Below, piece after piece: positions 1-7,692 of a stretch of DNA of 13,154 nucleotides. Position numbers and translations under genes: made by a program. Within the stretch, counting starts at the first letter, position 1; each line of letters opens with the position of its first letter. The DNA lies in the NCBI GenBank assembly GCA_045576635.1, contig JAZNGT010000022.1, positions 1 through 13,154 of the forward strand, read 5' to 3'. Below the pieces are notes generated by a model. That model ran no database searches. It was given only the letters and a program-made list of their open reading frames with translations, and had not been told where the DNA came from. This DNA is from Congzhengia sp045576635 (GTDB taxonomy: Bacteria; Bacillota; Clostridia; UBA1381; UBA9506).

Positions 1-1
1 A

Positions 2-574
2 CACAAAAGCATTATGTTAATGCTCATTGTTATCCCCATGTGGATGAATCTGCTTTTGAGAACCTATTCCTGGCTTACGCTTTTAGAAAACGAAGGTCTC
101 ATTAACCAGTTTTTGCATTTTTTAGGCATTTTAGCGGAAGAGGACCATATTCAGTTTCTCTATGGAGAAGGCGCTGTTATTTTCGGCATGGTGTATAACT
201 TTCTCCCGTTTATGATTCTTCCGATTCATTCCGTTATGTCGAAAATGGACTACTCTGTTATCGAAGCGGCTGAAGATTTGGGCGCAGGAAAAGTAAACGT
301 ATTTCGAAAAATCATTTTCCCGTTAAGTTTACCGGGTATTTCATCCGGCATTACTATGGTTTTTGTTCCCGCTATTACCACGTTTGCAATTTCAAGCATT
401 TTAAGTGGTAACAACGTAAACCTTTTGGGAAACATGATAGAAAAGCAGTTTGGCGTTGGCGGCGACTGGAACTTTGGCTCTACAATGTCGCTCATCTTAA
501 TGGCATTAATTTTAATCACTATGATTTTTATGCCTGATTCCGAAAAAGAAAATCAGGGAGGTATGCTCATATGA
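2..574 (+). CDS. potB: Spermidine/putrescine ABC transporter permease PotB (5' end outside window)
   Basis: Inner-membrane permease subunit of a polyamine importer, pairing with PotC and an ATPase (PotA, presumably upstream). The frame is open from base 2, so the gene is cut by the window edge. About 190 codons are visible; full-length PotB proteins are about 275 residues, so I infer that roughly 85 N-terminal residues are missing. The visible part has several hydrophobic membrane spans. It also carries the EAA loop typical of binding-protein-dependent permeases, which docks on the ATPase: EAAEDLGAG followed by FRKIIFPLSLPGI (about bases 268-340). The stop overlaps the potC start by 4 bases (ATGA), which implies translational coupling. 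The family assignment rests on the EAA loop and on the potC and potD neighbours. Confidence 0.93.
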   Translation, partial: HKSIMLMLIVIPMWMNLLLRTYSWLTLLENEGLINQFLHFLGILAEEDHIQFLYGEGAVIFGMVYNFLPFMILPIHSVMSKMDYSVIEAAEDLGAGKVNVFRKIIFPLSLPGISSGITMVFVPAITTFAISSILSGNNVNLLGNMIEKQFGVGGDWNFGSTMSLILMALILITMIFMPDSEKENQGGMLI

Positions 575-1344
575 AAGACCGTATGTCAAAACTTTACCTT
601 TACTTGATTTTTATATTTTTGTACGCGCCCATTATTATTTTAATGATTTACTCCTTTAACGAATCCAAATACCGTGTATGGACCGGTTTTTCGTTTAAGT
701 GGTATATTGAACTCTTTCAGAACAGGCAGATTATGCAGGCGCTTTATAACACGCTAATCGTCGCGGTGATTGCCTCAGTTTTATCGACCATTTTCGGTAC
801 GATTGCCGCAATCGGAATTGAAAGTTTAAAAAAGTGGCAAAAAACCACAATTATGAATGTAACTATGCTTCCGGTTTTAAACCCGGATATTGTAACCGGT
901 ATATCACTTATGTTGCTCTTTTATATTGCAAAGCTTCCTACCGGACTTTTTACTTTGGTTTTAGCGCATATGGCTTTTTGTATACCCTATGTTATTTTAT
1001 CGGTACTGCCAAAACTAAAACAGGTAAACAGCAGCACATACGAGGCAGCACTGGACTTAGGTGCAACGCCGGCACTTGCAACAATTAAAGTAACACTTCC
1101 CGAAATTATGCCGGGTGTTATTACAGGTCTTTTAATGGCATTTACGCTTTCCATTGACGATTTTATTGTCAGCTATTTTACAACGGGACCGGGTGTGGAA
1201 AACTTATCAATTTTGATTTATAACGCAGCGAAAAAGGGCGTCAGCCCCTCCATCAATGCACTTTCCGCACTGATGTTTTCAGTTATTTTAATTCTTTTGG
1301 TTATTATCAATGTAAGAACCAATAAAAACGCTCAAAAGGCATAA
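571..1344 (+). CDS. potC: Spermidine/putrescine ABC transporter permease PotC
   Basis: Second membrane permease of the polyamine importer, 257 residues, a normal length for PotC. Hydrophobic segments suggest six membrane spans, the first at about residues 8-28. The EAA loop (EAALDLGATPALA, then LPEIMPGV) lies at about residues 157-182. It is followed by the strongly conserved PotC stretch SIDDFIVSYFTTGPG. The start is supported by a GGGAGGT ribosome binding site at 556-562, inside the end of potB, 8 bases before the ATG. potD follows after 26 bases, in the usual potB-potC-potD order. A close alternative would be a permease for a related amine, but the SIDDF motif favours PotC. Confidence 0.95.
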   Translation: MKDRMSKLYLYLIFIFLYAPIIILMIYSFNESKYRVWTGFSFKWYIELFQNRQIMQALYNTLIVAVIASVLSTIFGTIAAIGIESLKKWQKTTIMNVTMLPVLNPDIVTGISLMLLFYIAKLPTGLFTLVLAHMAFCIPYVILSVLPKLKQVNSSTYEAALDLGATPALATIKVTLPEIMPGVITGLLMAFTLSIDDFIVSYFTTGPGVENLSILIYNAAKKGVSPSINALSALMFSVILILLVIINVRTNKNAQKA

Positions 1345-1370
1345 AATACAAACGAAAAGAGGCGCTTTTT

Positions 1371-2405
1371 ATGAAAAAGTTATTATTGTTATCTTTGGTA
1401 TTTTTACTTTGTGTGTCTTCTCTCGCAGGTTGCGGCACAGACCCCAAAAAAGTTGTAAAAGTATATAACGCATCGGAATATATCGCAGAAGGCGTTATTG
1501 AAGAATTCGAAAAAGAAACCGGCTATAAAGTGATTTACAGCGAATTTGCATCCAACGAGGATATGTACACAAAAATCAAAACCACAAAATACGACGTGTT
1601 AATCCCCTCTGATTATATGATTGACAAACTCGTAAAAGAAGATTTGATTCAGCCTTTGAATTTTGACAATATCCCGAATTACCAGTATATTGACGAAACG
1701 TTTAAAAGCCCTTATTATGATGTAGAAAATAAGTACTCTGTGCCTTACATGTGGTCTACGGTTGGTATTTTATACGACGGTGAAAAAGTAACAGAAGAAA
1801 TTACAGATATGTCTGTTATGTGGAATGAAAACTATTCCGGCAAAATCTTTATGTTAGACAGTGTGCGCGACACCATCGGTATGACGCTCAAAAAACTCGG
1901 TTTTTCTGTAAATACGGAAAACGAAGTTGAACTTAATGCCGCAAAAGAAGAACTTTTAAAACAGCGTCCTTTGATTTTAGGCTACGTAACAGACGAAGTA
2001 AAAGATAAAATCATTTCGGGCGAAGGATATATGGGACTTGTGTATTCCGGCGAGGCGGGTAAAGCAATGCAGGAAAAAGATACTTTAAAATATGCAATCC
2101 CCGAAAACGGCACCATCTATTGTGTTGATGCAATGGTTGTACCGAAGGCATCTGAAAATAAGGAAGGCGCAGAAGCATTTATTAACTTTATGCAACGTCC
2201 TGAAATTGCCGCAAGAAACGCGCTTGAAACATGCTACGGTATTACCAACACAGAAGGACGCAATTCTCTTCCCGATGCAGTAAGAAATAACAAAGGACTC
2301 TATCCCGATGCGGCTATTTTGGAAAAGAGCGAAATGCTTAGAAGCGAAGGCACCATCAATCAGAAATATTTAGAACTCTGGAATGAAATTACCGCTGCAA
2401 ACTGA
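1371..2405 (+). CDS. potD: Polyamine ABC transporter substrate-binding lipoprotein PotD
   Basis: Extracellular substrate-binding lipoprotein that delivers polyamine to PotBC, 344 residues. The N-terminus is a lipoprotein signal: two lysines, a hydrophobic core, and a lipobox Leu18-Ala19-Gly20-Cys21, so Cys21 should be lipidated and anchor the protein on the membrane. The mature part follows the PotD pattern (VYNASEYIAEG, IPSDYMIDKL, VPYMW, LDSVRD, EAFINFMQRPE). Against E. coli PotD as I remember it, several ligand-pocket positions differ: Trp34 is Ala34, the Trp near 229 is Tyr225, and the Trp near 255 is Cys251. The pocket aspartate survives as Asp253. The ligand may therefore be another polyamine, or be bound differently. 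dusB starts 1 base after the stop. Confidence 0.93.
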   Translation: MKKLLLLSLVFLLCVSSLAGCGTDPKKVVKVYNASEYIAEGVIEEFEKETGYKVIYSEFASNEDMYTKIKTTKYDVLIPSDYMIDKLVKEDLIQPLNFDNIPNYQYIDETFKSPYYDVENKYSVPYMWSTVGILYDGEKVTEEITDMSVMWNENYSGKIFMLDSVRDTIGMTLKKLGFSVNTENEVELNAAKEELLKQRPLILGYVTDEVKDKIISGEGYMGLVYSGEAGKAMQEKDTLKYAIPENGTIYCVDAMVVPKASENKEGAEAFINFMQRPEIAARNALETCYGITNTEGRNSLPDAVRNNKGLYPDAAILEKSEMLRSEGTINQKYLELWNEITAAN

Positions 2406-2406
2406 T

Positions 2407-3336
2407 ATGCATGATTTTTATAAAAACAAAGTGTTTTTAGCACCGATGGCAGGCGTAACAGACCTTGCTTTCAGAACACTTTGCAAAGAGTATGGTGCAG
2501 ATTTGGTTGTCTCCGAAATGATAAGTTCAAGAGGACTCCATTACAAAGATAAAAAAACGGCTCAACTTTTAAAAACGAACGAGACGGAATCTCCCTTAAT
2601 CGTTCAACTTTTCGGAAACGAGCCGGATATTATGGCAGAGAGCGCAAAGGCATTAGAAGACCTTGGCGTAAAATATATCGATATCAACATGGGCTGCCCT
2701 GCTCCGAAAATCGTAAAAAACGGAGACGGCTCTGCTCTTATGAAAGATGAACTCCTTGCCGGAAAAATTGCAGAAGCGATTGTTAACGCTGTTTCTATTC
2801 CCATAAGTGTAAAGTTTCGTGCAGGTTGGGACGAAGAAAATAAAAATGCTGTATCCTTTGCAAAAACAATGGAAAGCGCAGGCGTTTCGGCTCTCACAGT
2901 ACACGGAAGAACGCGCGAACAGTTTTATGCCGGAAAAGCGGATTGGTCCATCATTCGAGATGTAAAAACGGCAGTTACTATCCCCGTTATCGCAAACGGC
3001 GACATTTTTACACAAGAGGATGCAGACTCTATTAAAAAAGAAACCGGATGCGAAAGCGTGATGATAGGTCGCGGCGCACTCGGAAATCCGTTTTTATTTT
3101 TAGATATTAAAAACGGCGTGTCGATTTTACATAAAGCAGACGAAAAGAAAACTGCGATACTCCGCCATATTTCTCTTATGAAAGAGACAAAACCGGAAAT
3201 CATCGGTGTGCCTGAAATGCGAAAACATTTTGCGTGGTATTTAAAAGGGTTATCGCACAGTTCGAAACTGAAAGTAGCGGCATTTTCCGCAAAGACGTAT
3301 GACGAATTAAAAAACCTTGTTTTAGAAATAAGATAA
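2407..3336 (+). CDS. dusB: tRNA-dihydrouridine synthase (DusB type)
   Basis: FMN-dependent enzyme that reduces specific uridines in the tRNA D-loop to dihydrouridine using NADPH. From the chosen start it is 309 residues. Motifs in order: APMAGVTDLAFR (residues 12-23, start of the FMN-binding TIM barrel), INMGCPAPKIVKNGDGSALM with the catalytic cysteine at Cys97, VHGRTREQFYAG (substrate and FMN contacts), VIANGDI, and MIGRGALGNPF (phosphate binding). An in-frame ATG at 2383 would add 8 residues and overlap potD. I prefer 2407, one base past the potD stop, because family members begin only a few residues before the APMAG motif. Neither start has a strong ribosome binding site, so coupling to potD translation is likely. 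It ends at the terminator at 3335-3366. Confidence 0.95.
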   Translation: MHDFYKNKVFLAPMAGVTDLAFRTLCKEYGADLVVSEMISSRGLHYKDKKTAQLLKTNETESPLIVQLFGNEPDIMAESAKALEDLGVKYIDINMGCPAPKIVKNGDGSALMKDELLAGKIAEAIVNAVSIPISVKFRAGWDEENKNAVSFAKTMESAGVSALTVHGRTREQFYAGKADWSIIRDVKTAVTIPVIANGDIFTQEDADSIKKETGCESVMIGRGALGNPFLFLDIKNGVSILHKADEKKTAILRHISLMKETKPEIIGVPEMRKHFAWYLKGLSHSSKLKVAAFSAKTYDELKNLVLEIR

Positions 3337-3366
3337 AAAAGAGCCGTGCTATCACGGCTCTTTTTT
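3335..3366. terminator. Bidirectional intrinsic terminator between dusB and aroK
   Basis: A perfect 8-bp stem (GAGCCGTG at 3341-3348, CACGGCTC at 3353-3360) with a CTAT loop is flanked by six A on the left and six T on the right, so it can end transcription from both sides. It overlaps the last bases of both convergent genes: the dusB stop at 3334-3336 and the aroK stop at 3365-3367. Confidence 0.92.
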
Positions 3367-3880
3367 ATTGGTTCAATATTCCTTTTACTGCTTCGTACAC
3401 ATTTTCGACACCGCTTTTAAAATCATTTCCGTTTACAACACAGATGTCTGCATATTTTAAATATAGCGGATGACGCTCTTTATACAAATCAAAAAGTTTT
3501 TCAGGATTGCCTTTAAGAAGCGGTCTTTTTTCAGCATTAAGCGTTTTAAGTATATTTTCAACCGAGCGATTTATGTACACCACAACACCGTTCTCTTTTA
3601 AACACTGCATATTTTGTGGATTAAGAACAACACCGCCACCGGTTGAAATAATCGTATTTTTATACGTTGTCCCGATATGCTGTATCGCATTTTTTTCCAT
3701 TTCACGAAACGCATCGCTTCCGAGCGTTTCAAAAATTTCAGAAACTTTCCTATTTTCTTTTCGTTCGATGTAATTATCGACATCGACAAACGGCATTTTA
3801 AGTTTATAGGAAAGCGCCATACCGATGGTAGATTTTCCCACCCCCGATAAGCCAATCAAAACAATGTTACTTTTTTTCAT
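3365..3880 (-). CDS. aroK: Shikimate kinase
   Basis: Cytoplasmic kinase that phosphorylates shikimate to shikimate 3-phosphate with ATP, a step before chorismate. At 171 residues it has the normal length of a single-domain shikimate kinase. Visible motifs: Walker A GLSGVGKST (residues 10-18), the DVD motif (Asp33, Asp35) for Mg and shikimate, Arg59 in the FREME segment, the GGG motif (81-83), RPLL with Arg119 in the lid, and Arg136 in RHPLY. These match the substrate-binding arginines and Asp of the family. The start has an AAGGG ribosome binding site about 7 bases upstream. It is the last gene of the minus-strand pheS-pheT-aroC-mutase-aroK cluster, 29 bases after the mutase stop, and ends in the shared terminator. 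Confidence 0.95.
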   Translation of the reverse strand: MKKSNIVLIGLSGVGKSTIGMALSYKLKMPFVDVDNYIERKENRKVSEIFETLGSDAFREMEKNAIQHIGTTYKNTIISTGGGVVLNPQNMQCLKENGVVVYINRSVENILKTLNAEKRPLLKGNPEKLFDLYKERHPLYLKYADICVVNGNDFKSGVENVYEAVKGILNQ

Positions 3881-3909
3881 ACGTTACCCTTCTTATGTTT
3901 TGCTTCTGT

Positions 3910-4164
3910 TCATTTTTCCTGAATTTTACGTGAAATGTACATCAGATTCTGAAAAAACTCTTTTACATGCTCCCTGTATAAAGGATTCTTTGTCTCACTT
4001 ACGCCTAAGCTTAAAATTTCGCTTTCGCGTTTCTCACATAAAATTTCAAGACCGTTTTCTTTTTTGTACACTCCGATTTTTGATGCTATATCCAACCGCT
4101 TTTCAAAGAGTTCTAAAAGTTTTTTATCAATCGCATCAATTTCTTTTCTGTATTTATCGAGCAT
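3910..4164 (-). CDS. Chorismate mutase, AroQ fold, monofunctional
   Basis: Small all-helical enzyme of 84 residues that converts chorismate to prephenate, the branch point toward phenylalanine and tyrosine. Matching the E. coli chorismate mutase domain from memory, Arg6, Arg23, Lys34, Arg46 and Glu47 occupy the catalytic arginine, lysine and RE positions (RKEIDAID, EKRLDIA, GVYKKENG, CEKRESEIL). The Asp normally three residues before the RE pair is Cys43 here, which is unusual. The start is set by an excellent GGAGG at 4174-4178, 9 bases upstream. A longer frame from 4206 lacks this and would run further into aroC. The gene overlaps the aroC end by 11 bases, so translation is probably coupled. 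No regulatory or dehydratase domain is fused to it. Confidence 0.9.
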   Translation of the reverse strand: MLDKYRKEIDAIDKKLLELFEKRLDIASKIGVYKKENGLEILCEKRESEILSLGVSETKNPLYREHVKEFFQNLMYISRKIQEK

Positions 4165-5242
4165 ACGCTTTTGCCTCCAACACCATATCAAGCATTGCGA
4201 TTGCAAGAGCAGCCTCTACTACCGGAACTGCTCTTTGTACAATGCAGGGGTCGTGACGCCCCGAAATGGAAAAGCGAGTATCCTCCATTGTCTCAATATT
4301 TACGGTTTCTTGCTCCATTTTAATGGAAGGTGTCGGTTTTATGGTTGTTGTCACTACAATCGGCATTCCGTTTGTAATGCCTCCGTTTATGCCACCGTTA
4401 TGATTTGTTTTCGTTTTGATTTTGCCGTCTATAATACAAAACGCATCATTTGCTTTGCTTCCTCGCATTTCTGAAAATTCGGTACCGGCACCAAACGCAA
4501 CTGCTTTTACCGCAGGAACAGAAAACAAAATCGCAGAAATTTTACTTTCAACTGATTCAAAGAACGGTGAGCCGAGTCCTACCGATACGCCGGTAATCAA
4601 TGCTTCAATTGCACCACCTACGGAATCTTGATTTTCTTTTGCTGCTAAAATTTCGTTTTCGAATTCAACTAATTTTTCTTTATCAATTAAGGGAATTGTT
4701 TCATCCTTTAAACTGCGAAGCGCCGTTATATCGGGCGATACAAAATTAAAAGATGTGTCAAGCGCTTTCCCGATTTTTTTGATATGTGCAAAAATTTCGA
4801 TGCCTTCCTGCTCCAATACCTGTTTTGCAACGGCACCTGCAAACACCAAAACCGCCGTAAGTCTTCCCGAGGAATGACCGCCACCACGGTAATCGTTTGC
4901 GCCGCCAAACTTAACGTGCGATGTAAAATCCGCATGAGACGGACGCAAAATTTCTTTCGTATAATCAGAGGATTTTGTGTTTTGATTGGGTATATAAAAA
5001 CCAATGGGTGTTCCTGTTGTTTTTCCGTTAAATATACCACTTTGAATGATTGGTATATCCGTTTCTTTTCTAGGTGTAGAAAACACATTTCTCCCGGGCG
5101 CTCTTCGTGCCATTTCTGCTTCTATGCGCGCAAAATCAAGCAAGATTCCGGACGGTATGCCATCGATTACGCCCCCAATAGCATCAGAATGGGATTCGCC
5201 AAATATAGTTACTCTGAATATGGTTCCATAGGTTGCCGCCAT
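4154..5242 (-). CDS. aroC: Chorismate synthase
   Basis: Makes chorismate from 5-enolpyruvylshikimate 3-phosphate, using reduced FMN as cofactor; 362 residues from the chosen start, normal for the family. Signature motifs in order: GESHSDAIGG (residues 15-24, catalytic His18), MARRAPGR (44-51), RPSHADFT (about 100), YRGGGHSSGRLTA (about 120-130, flavin site), RGSKANDAF, NHNGGINGGITNG, and the C-terminal RHDPC and RAVPVVEA. The start at 5242 follows a GGAGGT at 5252-5257, 9 bases upstream; an ATG at 5263 lies before that site and is unlikely. It sits 45 bases after the pheT stop with no hairpin terminator between them, and its 3' end overlaps the mutase. This supports co-transcription with pheST. 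Confidence 0.96.
   Translation of the reverse strand: MAATYGTIFRVTIFGESHSDAIGGVIDGIPSGILLDFARIEAEMARRAPGRNVFSTPRKETDIPIIQSGIFNGKTTGTPIGFYIPNQNTKSSDYTKEILRPSHADFTSHVKFGGANDYRGGGHSSGRLTAVLVFAGAVAKQVLEQEGIEIFAHIKKIGKALDTSFNFVSPDITALRSLKDETIPLIDKEKLVEFENEILAAKENQDSVGGAIEALITGVSVGLGSPFFESVESKISAILFSVPAVKAVAFGAGTEFSEMRGSKANDAFCIIDGKIKTKTNHNGGINGGITNGMPIVVTTTIKPTPSIKMEQETVNIETMEDTRFSISGRHDPCIVQRAVPVVEAALAIAMLDMVLEAKAYAR
4174..4178 (-). promoter_or_regulatory. Ribosome binding site fixing the chorismate mutase start
   Basis: GGAGG on the minus strand lies inside the last codons of aroC, 9 bases before the ATG at 4164. It rules out the upstream in-frame ATG at 4206. Confidence 0.85.
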
Positions 5243-5251
5243 TTTTATGAC

Positions 5252-5257
5252 ACCTCC
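5252..5257 (-). promoter_or_regulatory. Ribosome binding site fixing the aroC start
   Basis: GGAGGT on the minus strand, 9 bases before the ATG at 5242. It is downstream of the alternative ATG at 5263, so the shorter protein is preferred. Confidence 0.85.
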
Positions 5258-5287
5258 AAGCATTTCAATTGTTTCTTAATGTTCCGA

Positions 5288-7660
5288 TTAACGTAAGGTT
5301 ACGCCGAGTTTTTCTTCCAACGCTTTTAAAATTGCATCTACAACGGGGTTTACATCTTCATCCGTGAGCGTTTTTTCTTCTGCACGGAGGACCAATGTAT
5401 ATGCCATAGATTTTTTGCCGTCCGGCACCTGTTTTCCCTTGTATACATCAAAGAGTGTTAAGGATTCAAAGAGATTTCCTGCTTTTTTGCGGATAATTTC
5501 TTCAATCTGTGCAGCAAGCACACCATCATCTGCGATAAGTGCTAAATCTCGCTGCGTTGACGGGAACTTGGGAAGTTTTTTGTATGTTTTGTTTGTATTT
5601 GCAAGATTAATAAGTGCATCTAAATCGAGTTCCGCAGCATAAACGCTGTTTCCCACATCGTAATTATCGCTTACGGCAGGATGAATTTGTCCTAATACAC
5701 CGATTTGTTGGTTGCCAACAGTAAGATTTGCACAACGACCGGGATGGAATGTGGGATTTTCACTTTCAGGACGGTACGCACCTTTTGTAATTCCCAAATC
5801 CTCCAAGAGCGCCTCAACTACGCCCTTTAAATCATAAAAATCGCAACCGCCAAACATTCCAATGGTAACAACGTGTTTTTCTTCGGGCAAAAGTTCTCCC
5901 TCTTTGGGAAGATATACTTTTCCGATTTCAAAAAGACGTGTTTTGTCTGCTTTAAAGTTTTCATTTCTTGAAATGACTTCCATCATAGATGCAAGCGCTG
6001 TTGTACGCATAATGGAGTTTTCTTCGCCTAAGGGATTTGTGATTACTACCGCATTTCGAAGCGCATCATCTTTCGGACGATTCAGTTTATCAAAGATGTT
6101 CGGGTTTGTAAAACTAAATACTAAAATTTCATAGAGACCTGCGCCGACAAGCGTATTCTTTACACGTTCTTCTATGGTTTTCTCATATGTCTTTACACCG
6201 ACTGTTGCTTCGCCCTTCATAAGTGTAGAAGGGATTTTATCGTATCCGTAAATACGAACAACCTCTTCTGCAATATCATTAAAGCATAAAATGTCGGGAC
6301 GGAATGTAGGAGCGGTAATCACGCCGTTTTCAATTACAAAACCGAGCGAGGTGAGCGCTTTTTCCATAAATGAAGCGTCAACATCAAAACCGATAAAACG
6401 ATTGATACGTTCCGGCTCAAACGGAATGGTTACTTTTTCGGGTTTTGTTCCGTATACATCAATCACGCCGTCTACAACATCACCGCAACCAAGTTCTTCG
6501 ACAAGTTCGCAGGCACGAAGTAATGCAGGATATGCGTTTTCTGTATCAAGTCCCTTTTCGTATCTTGATGAACTTTCTGTTCTGAGTCCAAGTTTTTTCG
6601 CTGTAATACGAACAGAAGAACCTAAAAACGTTGCAGATTCAAAAAGAACTGTTTTTGTGCTTTCCGTTACTTCTGAATTTTCGCCGCCCATAACACCGGC
6701 TACTGCAACCGGCTTTTTACCGTCGCAAATCATAAGCATGGAGCTATCAAGTGTGTGCTCTGTGCCGTCTAATGTGGTCATCTTCTCGCCGTCTTTTGCG
6801 CATCTTACGTTGATTTCGTTACCCTCTAAGTAAGACATATCGAACGCGTGCATCGGCTGACCGTACTCTAAAAGCACGTAGTTTGTGATGTCGACAATAT
6901 TGTTAATAGAACGGATACCGCAGGAACGGAGTCTTTCTACCATCCATTTGGGAGATGGGCCTATTTTTACGTTTTTCACCATCTTTGCGGTGTAACGCTT
7001 GCAGAGCGCAGGCTCTGCGACACTGATTTTCATGTAGTTATTGATATCGTCGCCGCTACCCTTGACATTAGGTGTATTTACATGAAACGGACGGTCAAAT
7101 GTAACCGCAGTTTCACGTGCTAAGCCTATGATACTGAAACAGTCCGGTCTGTTGGACGTGATTTCAAATTCAACAACAGGGTTATCAAGACCAAATACCG
7201 CTTTGATGTCTTTACCCAACGGAAGACCATCTTCTAAAATCAAGATGCCGTATTCAGCATCAGGAAAATCTTCCTTTGTCATGCCGATTTCTTCGTAAGA
7301 ACACATCATACCGCAAGACTCTACACCGCGAAGTTTTCCTTTTTTGATTTTAACCCCACCAGGAAGATGTGCACCATCTTTTGCAACCGGAACAGTTTGA
7401 CCCGGTTTTACGTTGTCAGCACCTGTTACAATCTGAATTGTTTCTGTGCCTACATCTACCTGACAAATTTTCAGTTTATCTGCATCGGGATGTTTTTCCA
7501 CACTTAAAATCTTACCGGTTACAACACCCGAAATCTCATCGCCCAAATTTTCGATGCCCTCAACTTTTGAGCCAGACATTGTGAGCGCGTGGTTATATTC
7601 TTCCGGCGTAATGCCTGTCATATCTGTATAATCCGAAAGCCAACTAAGTGGTAATTTCAT
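5288..7660 (-). CDS. pheT: Phenylalanyl-tRNA synthetase beta subunit
   Basis: Large subunit of the alpha2-beta2 enzyme that charges tRNA-Phe; it binds tRNA and edits mischarged tyrosine. The 790-residue length is typical of bacteria. Domains in order: the EMAP/OB-like tRNA-binding domain (about residues 40-150, with HPDADKL at 57-63); the B3/B4 editing region (about 210-380, with IRSINNIVDITNYV near 250-262 and GQPMHAFD near 267-274); the B5 domain (about 405-475); the catalytic-like core; and the C-terminal FDX-ACB anticodon-binding domain (about 695-790, beginning near KFPSTQRDLAL). It starts 32 bases after the pheS stop, behind an AAAGGAATG-like ribosome binding site. Confidence 0.97.
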   Translation of the reverse strand: MKLPLSWLSDYTDMTGITPEEYNHALTMSGSKVEGIENLGDEISGVVTGKILSVEKHPDADKLKICQVDVGTETIQIVTGADNVKPGQTVPVAKDGAHLPGGVKIKKGKLRGVESCGMMCSYEEIGMTKEDFPDAEYGILILEDGLPLGKDIKAVFGLDNPVVEFEITSNRPDCFSIIGLARETAVTFDRPFHVNTPNVKGSGDDINNYMKISVAEPALCKRYTAKMVKNVKIGPSPKWMVERLRSCGIRSINNIVDITNYVLLEYGQPMHAFDMSYLEGNEINVRCAKDGEKMTTLDGTEHTLDSSMLMICDGKKPVAVAGVMGGENSEVTESTKTVLFESATFLGSSVRITAKKLGLRTESSSRYEKGLDTENAYPALLRACELVEELGCGDVVDGVIDVYGTKPEKVTIPFEPERINRFIGFDVDASFMEKALTSLGFVIENGVITAPTFRPDILCFNDIAEEVVRIYGYDKIPSTLMKGEATVGVKTYEKTIEERVKNTLVGAGLYEILVFSFTNPNIFDKLNRPKDDALRNAVVITNPLGEENSIMRTTALASMMEVISRNENFKADKTRLFEIGKVYLPKEGELLPEEKHVVTIGMFGGCDFYDLKGVVEALLEDLGITKGAYRPESENPTFHPGRCANLTVGNQQIGVLGQIHPAVSDNYDVGNSVYAAELDLDALINLANTNKTYKKLPKFPSTQRDLALIADDGVLAAQIEEIIRKKAGNLFESLTLFDVYKGKQVPDGKKSMAYTLVLRAEEKTLTDEDVNPVVDAILKALEEKLGVTLR

Positions 7661-7692
7661 AATTTATTTCATTCCTTTCAAATTACGGTTAA

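Noticed and set aside
3825..4256. A 143-codon plus-strand open frame opposite aroK and the mutase
   Set aside because: It crosses two real genes and their spacer on the other strand and resembles no protein family I know.
4784..5296. A 170-codon plus-strand open frame opposite aroC
   Set aside because: It is antisense to conserved aroC motifs, has a Cys/Arg-rich translation typical of shadow frames and shows no start signal.
6291..6833. A 180-codon plus-strand open frame opposite pheT
   Set aside because: It is a shadow of the well-supported pheT frame, with low-complexity serine-rich translation and no ribosome binding site or motif.
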